Shown in pieces: positions 9,829 through 18,948 of a stretch of 64,000 bases of DNA; the stretch's first letter is position 1; the number at the start of each line of letters is the position of its first letter. The stretch comes from an uncultured Campylobacterales bacterium (GTDB taxonomy: Bacteria; Campylobacterota; Campylobacteria; Campylobacterales; Arcobacteraceae). The translations under genes were made by a program, and so were the position numbers. The DNA is taken from the NCBI GenBank assembly GCA_947503785.1, contig CANNFB010000005.1, positions 1 to 64,000 on the forward strand. Reading direction: 5' to 3'. The notes beneath the pieces were generated by a model. It saw nothing but the letters and a program-made list of their open reading frames with translations. It searched no databases and was not told the DNA's origin.

Positions 9829-11289
9829 ATGTTTTTAATTAAATATTTTATTCTAATAATATTTCTTTCAGTATCAGTATTTGCTAATGTGCAACTTAAT
9901 CTTCCTAAAGATGTTGTAAGAGGAGAGCCATTACTTTTTTCTATAGAAATTACTGGTAATGATATAACTTTGCCAGATTTTAAAACTATTGATTCTTATA
10001 GTGTTCAAGAAGTATCAAGTTCTACATCAACAAATATTATTAATAGTAAAATCACTAAAAGAGTTAAAAAAACATATTCTTTATATCCTAGCAAAGATTT
10101 TTTATTTCCTAGTCTAAAGTTTATTGTTGATGGAAAAGAGTATTTATCAAAAGAACGAAATATTGTTTTGAAAAACTCTCAAAAAACTATTTCATCTGAT
10201 TTTGATTTATCCTTAAAAACTGATGTAAAAGAATTATATGTAAGTGAAAATTTTATCTTAACAATGATTTTTAAATATAAAAAAAGTGCAAATATTGTAG
10301 ATTTATCTTTTCAAAAGCCTAGTTTTGATAATTTTTGGTATAAACAGTTAGATGATTCAAAACAGTATCAAGAAGGTGCTTTTGTTGTTCAAGAACTAAA
10401 GTTTTTATTATTCCCTCTTAAAAGTGGGAATCTAAAAATCAATCCTTTAAAAATCAATGCCCAAATAATTGATGGAAACAACTCTTTTTCTTTCTTCTCA
10501 AATGCTACATCTAATGTAAAAATTTATTCAAATGATTTAGAATTTAATGTAAAAGAATTACCTTCAAATGTAAATTTAATTGGAAAATTTGATATTAAAA
10601 CACAAGTTGATAAAAGGCAAATCAATCAAGGTGAGGCAGTATCTTATAAATTAGAAATTAGTGGATATGGAAATATTGATGATATTAAGGATATAAAACT
10701 TGATATAAAAGATGCAACAGTTTATGAAAATAAGCCAATTATAAAAACTAAATATGAAGATAATAAGTATACAGGAACATATACAAAAGTATTTTCAATT
10801 ATTCCAAATAAATCTATGACAATACCTAAGGTAAATTTAGAATATTTTGATAAAGAATTAGGTGAGGTAGTTTTAAAACAAAGCGATGCAATAGATATTA
10901 AACTTTTAAATGCAAGTATTGTAAAAAAGCCTGAATTAATACAAAAGCCTAATGTCGAAATTAAAGAAAAAGAAATGGTAAAAGATATAGAAAAAGTTTC
11001 TACTAAAGATAGAATAATATTCTTCTTTTTAGGTCTTTTTATAGGAATATTAATATTGGGTTTATATTTCTATGTTATAAAATACAAGAATAAAAATAAA
11101 TCTTCTGAAACCTCTTTATTAAAGAAAATAAAAAAGTCAAAAAATAAAGATGAATTATTGAAGCTTTTAGCAGTTTATATAAAAATAGATTCTTCTTTGG
11201 ATAAATTAATTTTTAAATTAGAAGAAAAAGATGATATCAAATTACTAAAAAAAGATATCATTATAAAAATAAAAGAATTAAAATTATAA
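9829..11289 (+). CDS. BatD-like protein, secreted with C-terminal membrane anchor
   Basis: The 486-residue protein has an N-terminal signal peptide (cleavage probably after SVFA), a long beta-rich extracytoplasmic region with the BatD-like opening NVQLNLPKDVVRGEPLLFSI, repeated immunoglobulin-like beta domains, one membrane helix around residues 395-415 (FFFLGLFIGILILGLYFYV) and a short lysine-rich cytoplasmic tail. BatD proteins usually occur with BatA/BatB and MoxR ATPases and are linked to envelope stress or aerotolerance; none of these partners is nearby. The start lies two bases after flhA, so it is probably co-transcribed with the flagellar genes. The role here is unknown. Confidence 0.7.
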   Translation: MFLIKYFILIIFLSVSVFANVQLNLPKDVVRGEPLLFSIEITGNDITLPDFKTIDSYSVQEVSSSTSTNIINSKITKRVKKTYSLYPSKDFLFPSLKFIVDGKEYLSKERNIVLKNSQKTISSDFDLSLKTDVKELYVSENFILTMIFKYKKSANIVDLSFQKPSFDNFWYKQLDDSKQYQEGAFVVQELKFLLFPLKSGNLKINPLKINAQIIDGNNSFSFFSNATSNVKIYSNDLEFNVKELPSNVNLIGKFDIKTQVDKRQINQGEAVSYKLEISGYGNIDDIKDIKLDIKDATVYENKPIIKTKYEDNKYTGTYTKVFSIIPNKSMTIPKVNLEYFDKELGEVVLKQSDAIDIKLLNASIVKKPELIQKPNVEIKEKEMVKDIEKVSTKDRIIFFFLGLFIGILILGLYFYVIKYKNKNKSSETSLLKKIKKSKNKDELLKLLAVYIKIDSSLDKLIFKLEEKDDIKLLKKDIIIKIKELKL

Positions 11290-11300
11290 GGATAAATTAG

Positions 11301-12008
11301 ATGAAAATAGTTATATTTTGTTTTATATTAATTAATAGTATTTTTGCAGCAGAGTATTATGCAAAATTAGAGCCAATTGAGAGTTACAAGATAAAATCTG
11401 CAGTTGCTGGAAAAGTTGTTTTTTCAAATACTAAAATAGAAGGTTTTAAAGCAAGTAATTCAACGATAATTGAACTTGATTCAAAAGTAAATAAAATGGA
11501 TTTACAACAATCTAGAAATAAATTAAAATATATTAATGAAATGATTACTATAGAAACTAATAATTATAATAGATTACAAAAAGTTTCTTCAAAATCAGTT
11601 TTTGAAAAAGATACACAAAAATTAAAAACTATAAATTTAAAGTCATCAAAAGCAGATATGATTATTAAAATTGAGAACTTAAAAGATACTATTAAAAATA
11701 AAAAGTTAATAGAAAAGTCAAATTATATTTCTATGATTGCTGTAAAAGAAGGTGATTATGTTAATCCTGGAACGCTACTTTATGAGTCAAAAGATTTATC
11801 AAAAGCTAAACTAGAAATTTTTGTACCTATTATGGAAGTTGAAAATTTAAAAGAAAAGACTGTTTATCTTGATGGCGTAAAAAGTGATGTTAAGATTAAT
11901 AAGATTTACAATACTGCAGATACTCAGAATATCTCTTCATATAAAGTACAACTTTTAGTACCTAATGTAAAAGTATTTTCAAGATTGGTGAAAATTGAAT
12001 TCAAATAA
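11301..12008 (+). CDS. HlyD-like periplasmic adaptor protein
   Basis: The 235-residue protein has a signal peptide (cleavage after IFAA or nearby) and the layout of a short membrane-fusion protein: a lipoyl/barrel half-motif (KSAVAGKVVF), a coiled-coil hairpin (about residues 60-145, rich in Lys, Asn and Ile), the second lipoyl half (VKEGDYVNPGTLLYES) and a beta-barrel end. Such adaptors bridge inner-membrane transporters to outer-membrane channels, but no RND or ABC pump or TolC gene is adjacent. It follows the BatD-like gene after 11 bases and overlaps the downstream oxidoreductase start by 14 bases. Confidence 0.7.
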   Translation: MKIVIFCFILINSIFAAEYYAKLEPIESYKIKSAVAGKVVFSNTKIEGFKASNSTIIELDSKVNKMDLQQSRNKLKYINEMITIETNNYNRLQKVSSKSVFEKDTQKLKTINLKSSKADMIIKIENLKDTIKNKKLIEKSNYISMIAVKEGDYVNPGTLLYESKDLSKAKLEIFVPIMEVENLKEKTVYLDGVKSDVKINKIYNTADTQNISSYKVQLLVPNVKVFSRLVKIEFK

Positions 12009-13701
12009 GAAAGTAGCATGTCCTATGGACTGTTACGATGCATGCCAAGCAGAAGTAATTGAAGATAATATAAAAGGTTCAAAAGATAATACAGTTACTA
12101 ATGGAAAGTTATGTGTAAACTTTGCACAGTTATTAAAAGAGGATTATTTGAAAACTCCAATCTTTGATAATAAAGAAATTTCTTTAGATGAATCTTTAAA
12201 AATACTAAGTGAAAAATTAGAAAATGCTAACCCTTCAAGTACTTTATTTTATACAGGTAGTGGAAACCTAGGAGTTATGCAAAATTCAACAAAAAACTTT
12301 TTCACTCAATACGGTTCTGTATTAACAAAAGGAAGTTTATGTGATGGTGGTGGTGGATTAGGAATTGAGCAAGGAAGACAAGCTGTTATAAATCCACCAA
12401 TTGAGAAACTTATTGAATCTGATATTATTATAGTTTGGGGACGTAATTTTTCTGTAACTTCTTCACATATGTATAATCTTGTAAAAGATAAAACATTTAT
12501 CACCATTGATCCTATAAAAACTGATATTGCTAAAAAATCAAAAATACATATGCAAATTAATCCTAAAACAGACTATGAATTAGCATTACTATTAACAAGA
12601 TTTACACATATGCAAGATATGGAAGATGAAGAATTTTTAGAAGAACATTCAGAAGGTTCTGATTGGTTCTTTGATATTACTAGGAATCGTCCTGTTGTTT
12701 CTTATGAAGCAACTACGGGGGTACCATTATCACAAGTTAATGAGCTTTTAGAATTAGTTGAAAATAAAAAAGTTTCAATAGTTGTAGGACTTGGTGTTCA
12801 AAAGTATTTTGAAGGTGCTCAAATTATGAGATGTATTGATTCTTTTGCTGCATACTTAGGTGTTCACAAAAAAGACTCTGGTGGAGTTTGGTACTTAAGT
12901 GATTCTTCACACGGCTATGAAAATCAGCTAAAAATTGAAGGAAAGAATAAAAAAGTTTCAGTGGCTGAAGTTGATTTTTCTTCTTATGAATTAGTATTTA
13001 TTCAAGGTGGAAACCCAGTCGTTTCTGCACCAAACACTAAAAGTGTAATTGAAGGTTTAAAAAATAGCTTTGTAGTTTGTTTTACGACTACTTATAACGA
13101 TACTTGTGAATTTGCGGACTTAGTTATACCATCTTCGTCTTTTCTTTCTAAAAGAGATGTGAGGCTATCTTATGGACATGAATACAAAGCAATTTCTGAA
13201 ATAGTTGAACCTGCCCTTGAAAATACAATAAGTGAATATGAATTAGCAACATATTTAATAGAAAAGTTTGGCCTTAAAGCAATGAAGTCAGAAGATGAGA
13301 TTATTGATTATTATAAAAATACGTCTGTTGTTCATGAAGATTTTGAAACGTTTGAATTTATAGAAGAAGTAGATATAGAACCTTTATATAAAAATAAAAC
13401 TTCTGCAAATTTTTATTTAGTTACAGGAAAGAGTAAAAACTCTTTGAATTCTCAATTTACAATTGATAATTATGTATATTTACATCCATCAAGTGGCTTT
13501 AATAATGAAGATAATGTGAAAATTACTTCTCCTTATGGGGAAGCTGTATTTGCTGTAAAAATAAGCGAAGATATAAAAAGTCAATGTGCATTTTTTTACA
13601 CAGGAAATAAGAAAACAAACTATTTAACGCCAAATAAAGCTGATGAAGAATCTTTTTCTGCAATGTTCCAAGAGGTTTTAATAGAAATTGAACTATCGTA
13701 A
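11995..13701 (+). CDS. Molybdopterin-dependent oxidoreductase (short form)
   Basis: The 568-residue protein belongs to the molybdopterin/DMSO-reductase superfamily. The N-terminus carries a 4Fe-4S site (C9, C13, C17, C41, in the pattern CPMDCYDAC then KLC). The middle holds the pterin-binding region with FIQGGNPVVSAPNTK and a later TCEFADLVIPSSSFLSKRD, a hallmark of the family. A shortened molybdopterin-dinucleotide-binding domain sits at the end. No twin-arginine signal is seen, so it is probably cytoplasmic. It starts at TTG within the adaptor gene, a coupled arrangement. The substrate is unknown, and no partner Fe-S or membrane subunit is adjacent. Confidence 0.8.
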   Translation: MNSNKKVACPMDCYDACQAEVIEDNIKGSKDNTVTNGKLCVNFAQLLKEDYLKTPIFDNKEISLDESLKILSEKLENANPSSTLFYTGSGNLGVMQNSTKNFFTQYGSVLTKGSLCDGGGGLGIEQGRQAVINPPIEKLIESDIIIVWGRNFSVTSSHMYNLVKDKTFITIDPIKTDIAKKSKIHMQINPKTDYELALLLTRFTHMQDMEDEEFLEEHSEGSDWFFDITRNRPVVSYEATTGVPLSQVNELLELVENKKVSIVVGLGVQKYFEGAQIMRCIDSFAAYLGVHKKDSGGVWYLSDSSHGYENQLKIEGKNKKVSVAEVDFSSYELVFIQGGNPVVSAPNTKSVIEGLKNSFVVCFTTTYNDTCEFADLVIPSSSFLSKRDVRLSYGHEYKAISEIVEPALENTISEYELATYLIEKFGLKAMKSEDEIIDYYKNTSVVHEDFETFEFIEEVDIEPLYKNKTSANFYLVTGKSKNSLNSQFTIDNYVYLHPSSGFNNEDNVKITSPYGEAVFAVKISEDIKSQCAFFYTGNKKTNYLTPNKADEESFSAMFQEVLIEIELS

Positions 13702-14869
13702 GTTATTTGCTGAACATAAAATAATTCGTGATTTATCACTAGTTCAATTTATTGCATATTTTGGAGCATGGTTTTCAAATGTTGCAATTTATACAATGCT
13801 TGTAGACTTTGGTTCTTCTGAACTTGCAATTGCTACAGTTACTGCTATGCATTTTTTACCAGCTGTTCTTATGGCTCCTTTTTCAGGAGCTATTATAGAT
13901 AGATTCAAAATCAAACCTTTAATGCTTTCTTTATTAGTTGTTGAATTTATAATGACTTTACTTTTTTTAACTATAGAAAATGAAAGTCAAATATGGCTTC
14001 TAATGATATTTATATTTATAAGAATGAGTGCAGCTTCAATATTTTTCTCAACTGAAATGTCACTTTTAGCAAAACTTCTAAAAGGTGAAGCCCTACAAAA
14101 AGCAAATGAAATACACTCTATTATTTGGTCATTTTGTTATGCTGCGGGTATGGCTGTTAGTGCATTAATTGTAAATTATATTGGAATAAAGGCTGCTTTT
14201 ATAGTTGATTCTTTATTTTTTCTCGTAGCCTTTGTAGTATTTATAAGAATTGATTTTGTTGTAAAGGCTAGTATCGTTCAAGATAAAATATTCACTTTAA
14301 TTAAAGATGGATTTTTATATATAAAAGAGAATAAAATTATAATGCATTTAATACTTTTGCATGCAAGCGTTGGTTTAACTTCTTTTGATACCTTAGTTAC
14401 TCTACTTGCAAAAAGTGAATATAAATATGTTATCTCTGTACCTTTGGCAATTGGAATATCAAATGCTACAAGAGCAATTGCTTTAATGATAGGACCCTTT
14501 TTAATCTCTAAATATGTTAATAAAGACAATTTGCACTATTTATTAGCTCTTCAAGGAATTATGATAATGATTTGGGGATTAACTCAATTTAATTTTTATA
14601 TTTCACTTATATCTTTATTTTTTGTAGGACTTTTTACGACAGTACTTTGGTCATTTACTTATGCATTACTTCAAGATAAATGTGAAGAAAAATATTTAGG
14701 TCGGGTAATATCTTATAATGATATGTTTTTTATGATTTCATGTATTATAACTACCATGTTTATAGGATTAATGGCAAGTTTAACTTCGCTTGCTATAATT
14801 ACTATTCTATTAGGCCTAGGTTTTATTATTTTTGCCTATTACTATACTAGGATATTAAAATGGATATAA
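13688..14869 (+). CDS. MFS transporter
   Basis: The 393-residue protein has about twelve hydrophobic segments and the MFS loop 2-3 signature (FSGAIIDRFKIKPLM). It resembles the enterobactin-exporter/drug-efflux type of MFS protein. The TTG start overlaps the end of the molybdopterin enzyme by 14 bases, and its own stop overlaps the next small gene by 10 bases, so all are probably co-expressed. The transported compound cannot be told from the sequence. Confidence 0.85.
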   Translation: MNYRKLFAEHKIIRDLSLVQFIAYFGAWFSNVAIYTMLVDFGSSELAIATVTAMHFLPAVLMAPFSGAIIDRFKIKPLMLSLLVVEFIMTLLFLTIENESQIWLLMIFIFIRMSAASIFFSTEMSLLAKLLKGEALQKANEIHSIIWSFCYAAGMAVSALIVNYIGIKAAFIVDSLFFLVAFVVFIRIDFVVKASIVQDKIFTLIKDGFLYIKENKIIMHLILLHASVGLTSFDTLVTLLAKSEYKYVISVPLAIGISNATRAIALMIGPFLISKYVNKDNLHYLLALQGIMIMIWGLTQFNFYISLISLFFVGLFTTVLWSFTYALLQDKCEEKYLGRVISYNDMFFMISCIITTMFIGLMASLTSLAIITILLGLGFIIFAYYYTRILKWI

Positions 14870-15084
14870 ACGAAAAAATATTATTACTTGCAATATTAAA
14901 GAAAAAAGATGATGAAACATTAATGGATGTAGTATCAACTTTAGAAAATACTCAACTTTTTACACTAAAAGAGGGTAAAAAGTTACTTAAAAAACTTAAA
15001 AGCGAAGAGTTCCTTACTGATGGTTTTTTAACATTAAAAGGTGATTTGATTGCAAAAGAAGTAGAGAAAGAATTTAAAATATAG
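14860..15084 (+). CDS. Small conserved-looking protein, possibly winged-helix
   Basis: The 74-residue protein overlaps the MFS transporter end and has no signal or membrane segment. The predicted pattern of two amphipathic helices followed by a short hairpin (EEFLTDGFLTLKGDLIAKEVEKEF) resembles a mini winged-helix, so DNA or protein binding is possible. No family was recognised. Codon use matches its neighbours, and the overlap supports a real gene. Confidence 0.6.
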   Translation: MDINEKILLLAILKKKDDETLMDVVSTLENTQLFTLKEGKKLLKKLKSEEFLTDGFLTLKGDLIAKEVEKEFKI

Positions 15085-15113
15085 TACTTTAAAATAAAAT
15101 ACAAGGGAAATAA

Positions 15114-15677
15114 ATGATTTTAGACTATAAAGATATTAATGATTTAAACAGATATAAAATAATGTCGGATACTGTTATTCCAAGACCCATTGCATGGATT
15201 GTTACTGAAGATGAAGGTGTTTTAAATGCAGCACCTTTTTCATATTTTATTCCTATCTCAACAAACCCTGCGCTAATTATTGTTGCAATTGGTGAAAAAG
15301 AAGAGGGTGTTCCAAAAGATACTTTAGCAAATATTTTAAAACATAAAAAAGCAACTATTTGTTTTGTAAATAAAAATAATGCTGAACAAGTAAAAAAATG
15401 TGCAATTCCTTTAGGTAAAGAGACAAGTGAAATTGAAAAATTTGAAATTGATGTAAATGAAGTTATGGATGGATATCCTCCTATGATTACTTCATCTCAA
15501 AGTGCATTATTATGTGAATATTATAGTACTGTAGATATTCCAGGTGTTACTACTCCAATTATCTTAGAGATTAAACATCAGTATTTAGAAGATGGTAGAT
15601 TAGATGAAAAATCACATGTAAATGTAGAAAATATTGGAAGATGTGGAGCTACTTTTAAAGCTTTAGTAGATTTATAA
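15114..15677 (+). CDS. Flavin reductase-like FMN-binding protein
   Basis: The 187-residue protein fits the flavin reductase/FMN-binding split-barrel family: the opening PRPIAWIVTEDEGVLNAAPF corresponds to the conserved flavin-binding start, followed by SYFIPISTNPALIIVAIG. Such proteins reduce flavins with NAD(P)H or act as small redox enzymes. The start has a ribosome site (AAGGGA) seven bases upstream. It ends in a convergent terminator shared with mscL. Confidence 0.85.
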   Translation: MILDYKDINDLNRYKIMSDTVIPRPIAWIVTEDEGVLNAAPFSYFIPISTNPALIIVAIGEKEEGVPKDTLANILKHKKATICFVNKNNAEQVKKCAIPLGKETSEIEKFEIDVNEVMDGYPPMITSSQSALLCEYYSTVDIPGVTTPIILEIKHQYLEDGRLDEKSHVNVENIGRCGATFKALVDL

Positions 15678-15699
15678 AATTTCTATATAAAGAGTAAAG

Positions 15700-15726
15700 A
15701 ATTAAAAGGCTTAAAGCCTTTTAATT
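15700..15726. terminator. Bidirectional terminator between flavin reductase and mscL
   Basis: A perfect 11-bp inverted repeat (AATTAAAAGGC and its complement) with a five-base loop lies between the convergent genes. A-rich and T-rich arms flank the GC core, so it can act on both strands. Confidence 0.85.
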
Positions 15727-15731
15727 AATTT

Positions 15732-16169
15732 TTATACTTCTGTATTTCCACAGTGAGCACATTTTTTAGCTGCAATTGGAATTTCCATAGCACAATCACC
15801 ACAAACTTTTGTAGTTGGCTCTGCTGGAACTTCTTCTTCTTTCTTTTGCATTTTATTGTAAGATTTAATAAACATAAACATTACAAAACCTAAAATTACA
15901 AATGAAATTGTATCATTCATAAATAAACCAATTTTAATAGCAGGAGCACCAGCTTCAGTTAACTTAGCCATTGTTTCATAAGTTTTGCCATCAAGTGCAA
16001 TAAACAGTTGTGAAAAGTCTACATTTCCTAATAACATACCAACTGGTGGCATAATAACGTTTGCAACTAGTGATTTAATCAAAGTAGCAAAAGCAGCTCC
16101 AAAAATAAATCCTACTGCCATATCTACCATATTCCCTTTAATAAGGAATTCTTTAAACTCTTTTAACAT
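15732..16169 (-). CDS. mscL: Large-conductance mechanosensitive channel MscL with zinc-ribbon tail
   Basis: MscL opens under membrane tension to release osmolytes during hypo-osmotic shock. The 145-residue protein has the typical N-terminal amphipathic helix and TM1 (KGNMVDMAVGFIFGAAFATL), a periplasmic loop and TM2 (about residues 84-103). The usual cytoplasmic helix is followed by an acidic linker and a four-cysteine ribbon: C123, C126, C137 and C140. This tail is not needed in classical MscL and may bind zinc or a partner. The gene is monocistronic, with the convergent terminator downstream. Confidence 0.94.
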   Translation of the reverse strand: MLKEFKEFLIKGNMVDMAVGFIFGAAFATLIKSLVANVIMPPVGMLLGNVDFSQLFIALDGKTYETMAKLTEAGAPAIKIGLFMNDTISFVILGFVMFMFIKSYNKMQKKEEEVPAEPTTKVCGDCAMEIPIAAKKCAHCGNTEV

Positions 16170-16245
16170 ATAAGTCCTTCAAATATTTTTTGTGATTGTA
16201 TTTAAAAAGACTTATATTAAACTGAAATTAAAATAATAAAATAGT

Positions 16246-17079
16246 TTATTTTACAATTTGATGTAATTTCGAACATTTACTCAGGAATGTATCCATTCCA
16301 CACATATCATTATACATATCATCAAAAGAGTGGAAATGTGCATCATAAACATAAACAAAGATTTCATCACCTTTTTCTAAGTAGTTAGTCTTTCCAAACT
16401 CTGCATAAGCTGTGGCACCTGCTGCGATTAAAATACCTTTAGCTTCTTTAGCATTTTTAGTAAATTGTGTTAACTCTTCTAATGGCCCACAATCTTCTTG
16501 AGTATTTAATTTTTTTATCATCCATTCTTTTAATTGATTAAAAAAGTAACTGTATGATTTTACAGATGAAGTCATTCCATAATCATGTACGATACCATCT
16601 CTTTTTATAAATGAAGCAATATGATATTTACTTAAAATACCATCTTCTGTAAAATTATCAATTTCTATTAACTCTTGAGAAATACCTTTTGTATTATTTC
16701 CCCAGTTTTTCTTTGTACTTAACTTATTTCCATCTTGAATTCTAATTGAACAATCATTAAAGGCTGAGAAATATTTAGGAATTATATCAATAAATTTTCC
16801 CTCTTCATATACAAAATCACATATCAAAGCAACTTCAGCTTCTACTTGTAAATTCTCAGCTTCTCTTCCATGTGTAAGTATAGTTTCATCACAAAGAGGA
16901 TAATTTCCTAAAAAACTATCATGCTCTTTTATATAAAAAGGAAACATTCCTTTTGGCGCATCTTTTTCTTCTGTTTTAATTACATCAAATTCATCTGCTT
17001 CTCCAGCTTCACCTAAGTGATTTGCAAAGTTTCCTGCAACTGCAAAGCCTAAATAATCTTTTAAATCTTCAATTATCAT
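16246..17079 (-). CDS. FAH-like protein, DUF5718 type
   Basis: The 277-residue soluble protein resembles the fumarylacetoacetate hydrolase fold, with sequences such as EAEVALICDF and LIAAGATAYAEFGKTNYLEKGDEI, the latter like the conserved late FAH motif around a GT/GxGxF strand. I associate it with the uncharacterised DUF5718 group seen in Campylobacterota. The substrate is unknown. It stands alone, upstream of mscL on the same strand and downstream of the fumarase gene but beyond its terminator. Confidence 0.6.
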   Translation of the reverse strand: MIIEDLKDYLGFAVAGNFANHLGEAGEADEFDVIKTEEKDAPKGMFPFYIKEHDSFLGNYPLCDETILTHGREAENLQVEAEVALICDFVYEEGKFIDIIPKYFSAFNDCSIRIQDGNKLSTKKNWGNNTKGISQELIEIDNFTEDGILSKYHIASFIKRDGIVHDYGMTSSVKSYSYFFNQLKEWMIKKLNTQEDCGPLEELTQFTKNAKEAKGILIAAGATAYAEFGKTNYLEKGDEIFVYVYDAHFHSFDDMYNDMCGMDTFLSKCSKLHQIVK

Positions 17080-17216
17080 TTATAGTTTCCTGTATTATTA
17101 TTTATTATGGAATATAACATTAATCATTTTTTCTTAACGTCAAGTATGAAATATAGTTTTTTACTCTAAGGATAGTTTTATAGTAAGTATTATCGTAGGG
17201 ATTAAGTAATAATTAC

Positions 17217-17232
17217 AAAGGCCTAAGCCTTT
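17217..17232 (-). terminator. Terminator of the fumarase gene
   Basis: A six-bp stem (AAAGGC and GCCTTT) with a CTAA loop lies five bases past the fumarase stop on the minus strand. The plus-strand A-rich flank gives a weak U-tract on the minus transcript. Confidence 0.6.
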
Positions 17233-17236
17233 ATAA

Positions 17237-18730
17237 TTAAATAGTTCTCCATTTAGCAGGACCTGTTGTATGAATTGAAACACCTTCTGTATCAACAGCA
17301 ACAGTAACAGGCATATCAACTACATCGAATTCATAAATAGCTTCCATTCCCATTTCAGGAAATGCAAGAACTTTTGAATCTTTAATTGATTGAGAAATTA
17401 AATAAGCAGCTCCACCAGTTGCAATTAAATACATAGATTTGTATTCTTTAATTAAATCAATTGTAGGTTGCTTTCTTTCAGCCTTACCAATCATTCCCAT
17501 GATACCAATTTCCATCATATCTTTAGTGAATTTATCCATTCTTGTAGATGTAGTTGGTCCCGCAGGTCCTACTTTTTCATCACGAACTGGATCAACTGGT
17601 CCAACGTAGTAAATAAATCTATCTTTTAAATCTACACCATTTGGAAGTGGCTTACCAGCATTTTTGTACTCAACAATTTTTTTATGAGCAGCATCACGTG
17701 CAGTTAAAATTTTTCCAGTTAATAATAAAGTATCACCTGATTTAAATTGAGACAAGTTTTCTTTTGTTAAGTCTGCAATATTTACTTTTTTAATTGAATC
17801 TAATGGTAATTCAATATCTGGCCATATATCTAAATCTGGTTTTTTAAATTTAGCTACACCTTCTCCCGCTTTTAATTTAAAGTGAATATGTCTAGTAGCT
17901 GCACAGTTTGGAATCATAGCAACTGGTAATGAAGCTGCATGACATGGATAATCTAAAATCTTAACATCAACAACAGTAGTTAAGCCACCAAGTCCTTGAG
18001 CTCCAATTCCGATTTTATTAATATCAGTATAAAGTCTTAATCTTAATTCTTCTAAAGCATTTTGAGGACCTCTTGCTTGAAGCTCATGAATATCAACATG
18101 ACCCATTAAAGATTCTTTTGCTAAAAGCATAGATTTTTCAGGATTTCCACCAATACCAATACCTAAGATTCCAGGAGGACACCAACCAGCACCCATTTCT
18201 CTTACGTTTGCCATAACCCAGTCATAAACTGAATCAGATGGATTTAATACTGCGAATTTAGATTTATTTTCACTTCCACCACCTTTAGCAGCAACAGTAA
18301 TATCTAATTCATCTGAATTATCAACCGTTACATGAATAACAGCTGGAGTATTATCTTTTGTATTTGTTCTTGCACCTGCTGGGTCTGAAACTACAGAGTA
18401 TCTTAAAGTATTATCTGGATTAGTATAACCTTTTGCTACACCTGCATTTAATACATCAGTTAATTCTCTTGTAATTTCTAAATTACACTTTAACCCAACT
18501 CTAACAAAAATATTAACACTTCCTGTATCTTGACATAAAGGTCTATGTCCTAAGGCACACATTTTAGAGTTAATTAATATTTGACCTAATGCATTTTTAG
18601 CAGCTTCTGATTGCTCGTTTTCATAAGCTTCAACTATTGATTTTACAAAATCTTCAGGGTGAAAATATGAAATATATTGACATGCATCTGCAATACTATC
18701 TATAATATCTTGTTCTGTAATTACGCTCAT
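17237..18730 (-). CDS. fumA: Class I iron-sulfur fumarase (possible mesaconase activity)
   Basis: The 497-residue protein is a single-chain class I fumarate hydratase, with the alpha and beta domains of two-subunit enzymes fused. Three cysteines at C66 (PLCQDTG), C184 (GWCPPG) and C276 (PNCAATRH) have the spacing of the 4Fe-4S ligands in known class I fumarases. The C-terminal domain includes GPAGPTTSTRMD. It converts fumarate to malate in the TCA cycle. Class I fumarases are also known to hydrate mesaconate to citramalate, which is relevant because a mesaconyl-CoA module lies 2.3 kb away on the same strand. It is oxygen-sensitive by nature. It is separately transcribed and has its own terminator. 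Confidence 0.93.
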   Translation of the reverse strand: MSVITEQDIIDSIADACQYISYFHPEDFVKSIVEAYENEQSEAAKNALGQILINSKMCALGHRPLCQDTGSVNIFVRVGLKCNLEITRELTDVLNAGVAKGYTNPDNTLRYSVVSDPAGARTNTKDNTPAVIHVTVDNSDELDITVAAKGGGSENKSKFAVLNPSDSVYDWVMANVREMGAGWCPPGILGIGIGGNPEKSMLLAKESLMGHVDIHELQARGPQNALEELRLRLYTDINKIGIGAQGLGGLTTVVDVKILDYPCHAASLPVAMIPNCAATRHIHFKLKAGEGVAKFKKPDLDIWPDIELPLDSIKKVNIADLTKENLSQFKSGDTLLLTGKILTARDAAHKKIVEYKNAGKPLPNGVDLKDRFIYYVGPVDPVRDEKVGPAGPTTSTRMDKFTKDMMEIGIMGMIGKAERKQPTIDLIKEYKSMYLIATGGAAYLISQSIKDSKVLAFPEMGMEAIYEFDVVDMPVTVAVDTEGVSIHTTGPAKWRTI

Positions 18731-18948
18731 TTGTTTCCTTTTTGCTTTTGAAATTTATATATTATACCTATGTGCGTATGAAAGAGTTCTTTTTTTATTA
18801 ATATATTTAAAGTTTATTTTAAAAAGTGTTATCTTTTCACATGTATATAAAATAATAGCTATTTTAACTAATTTATATTAAGTGATTTAATATTTTGAAG
18901 AGTTAAAATATATTTTAAGTTAAATATAAGAGTGAAGCTTAAATTTTT

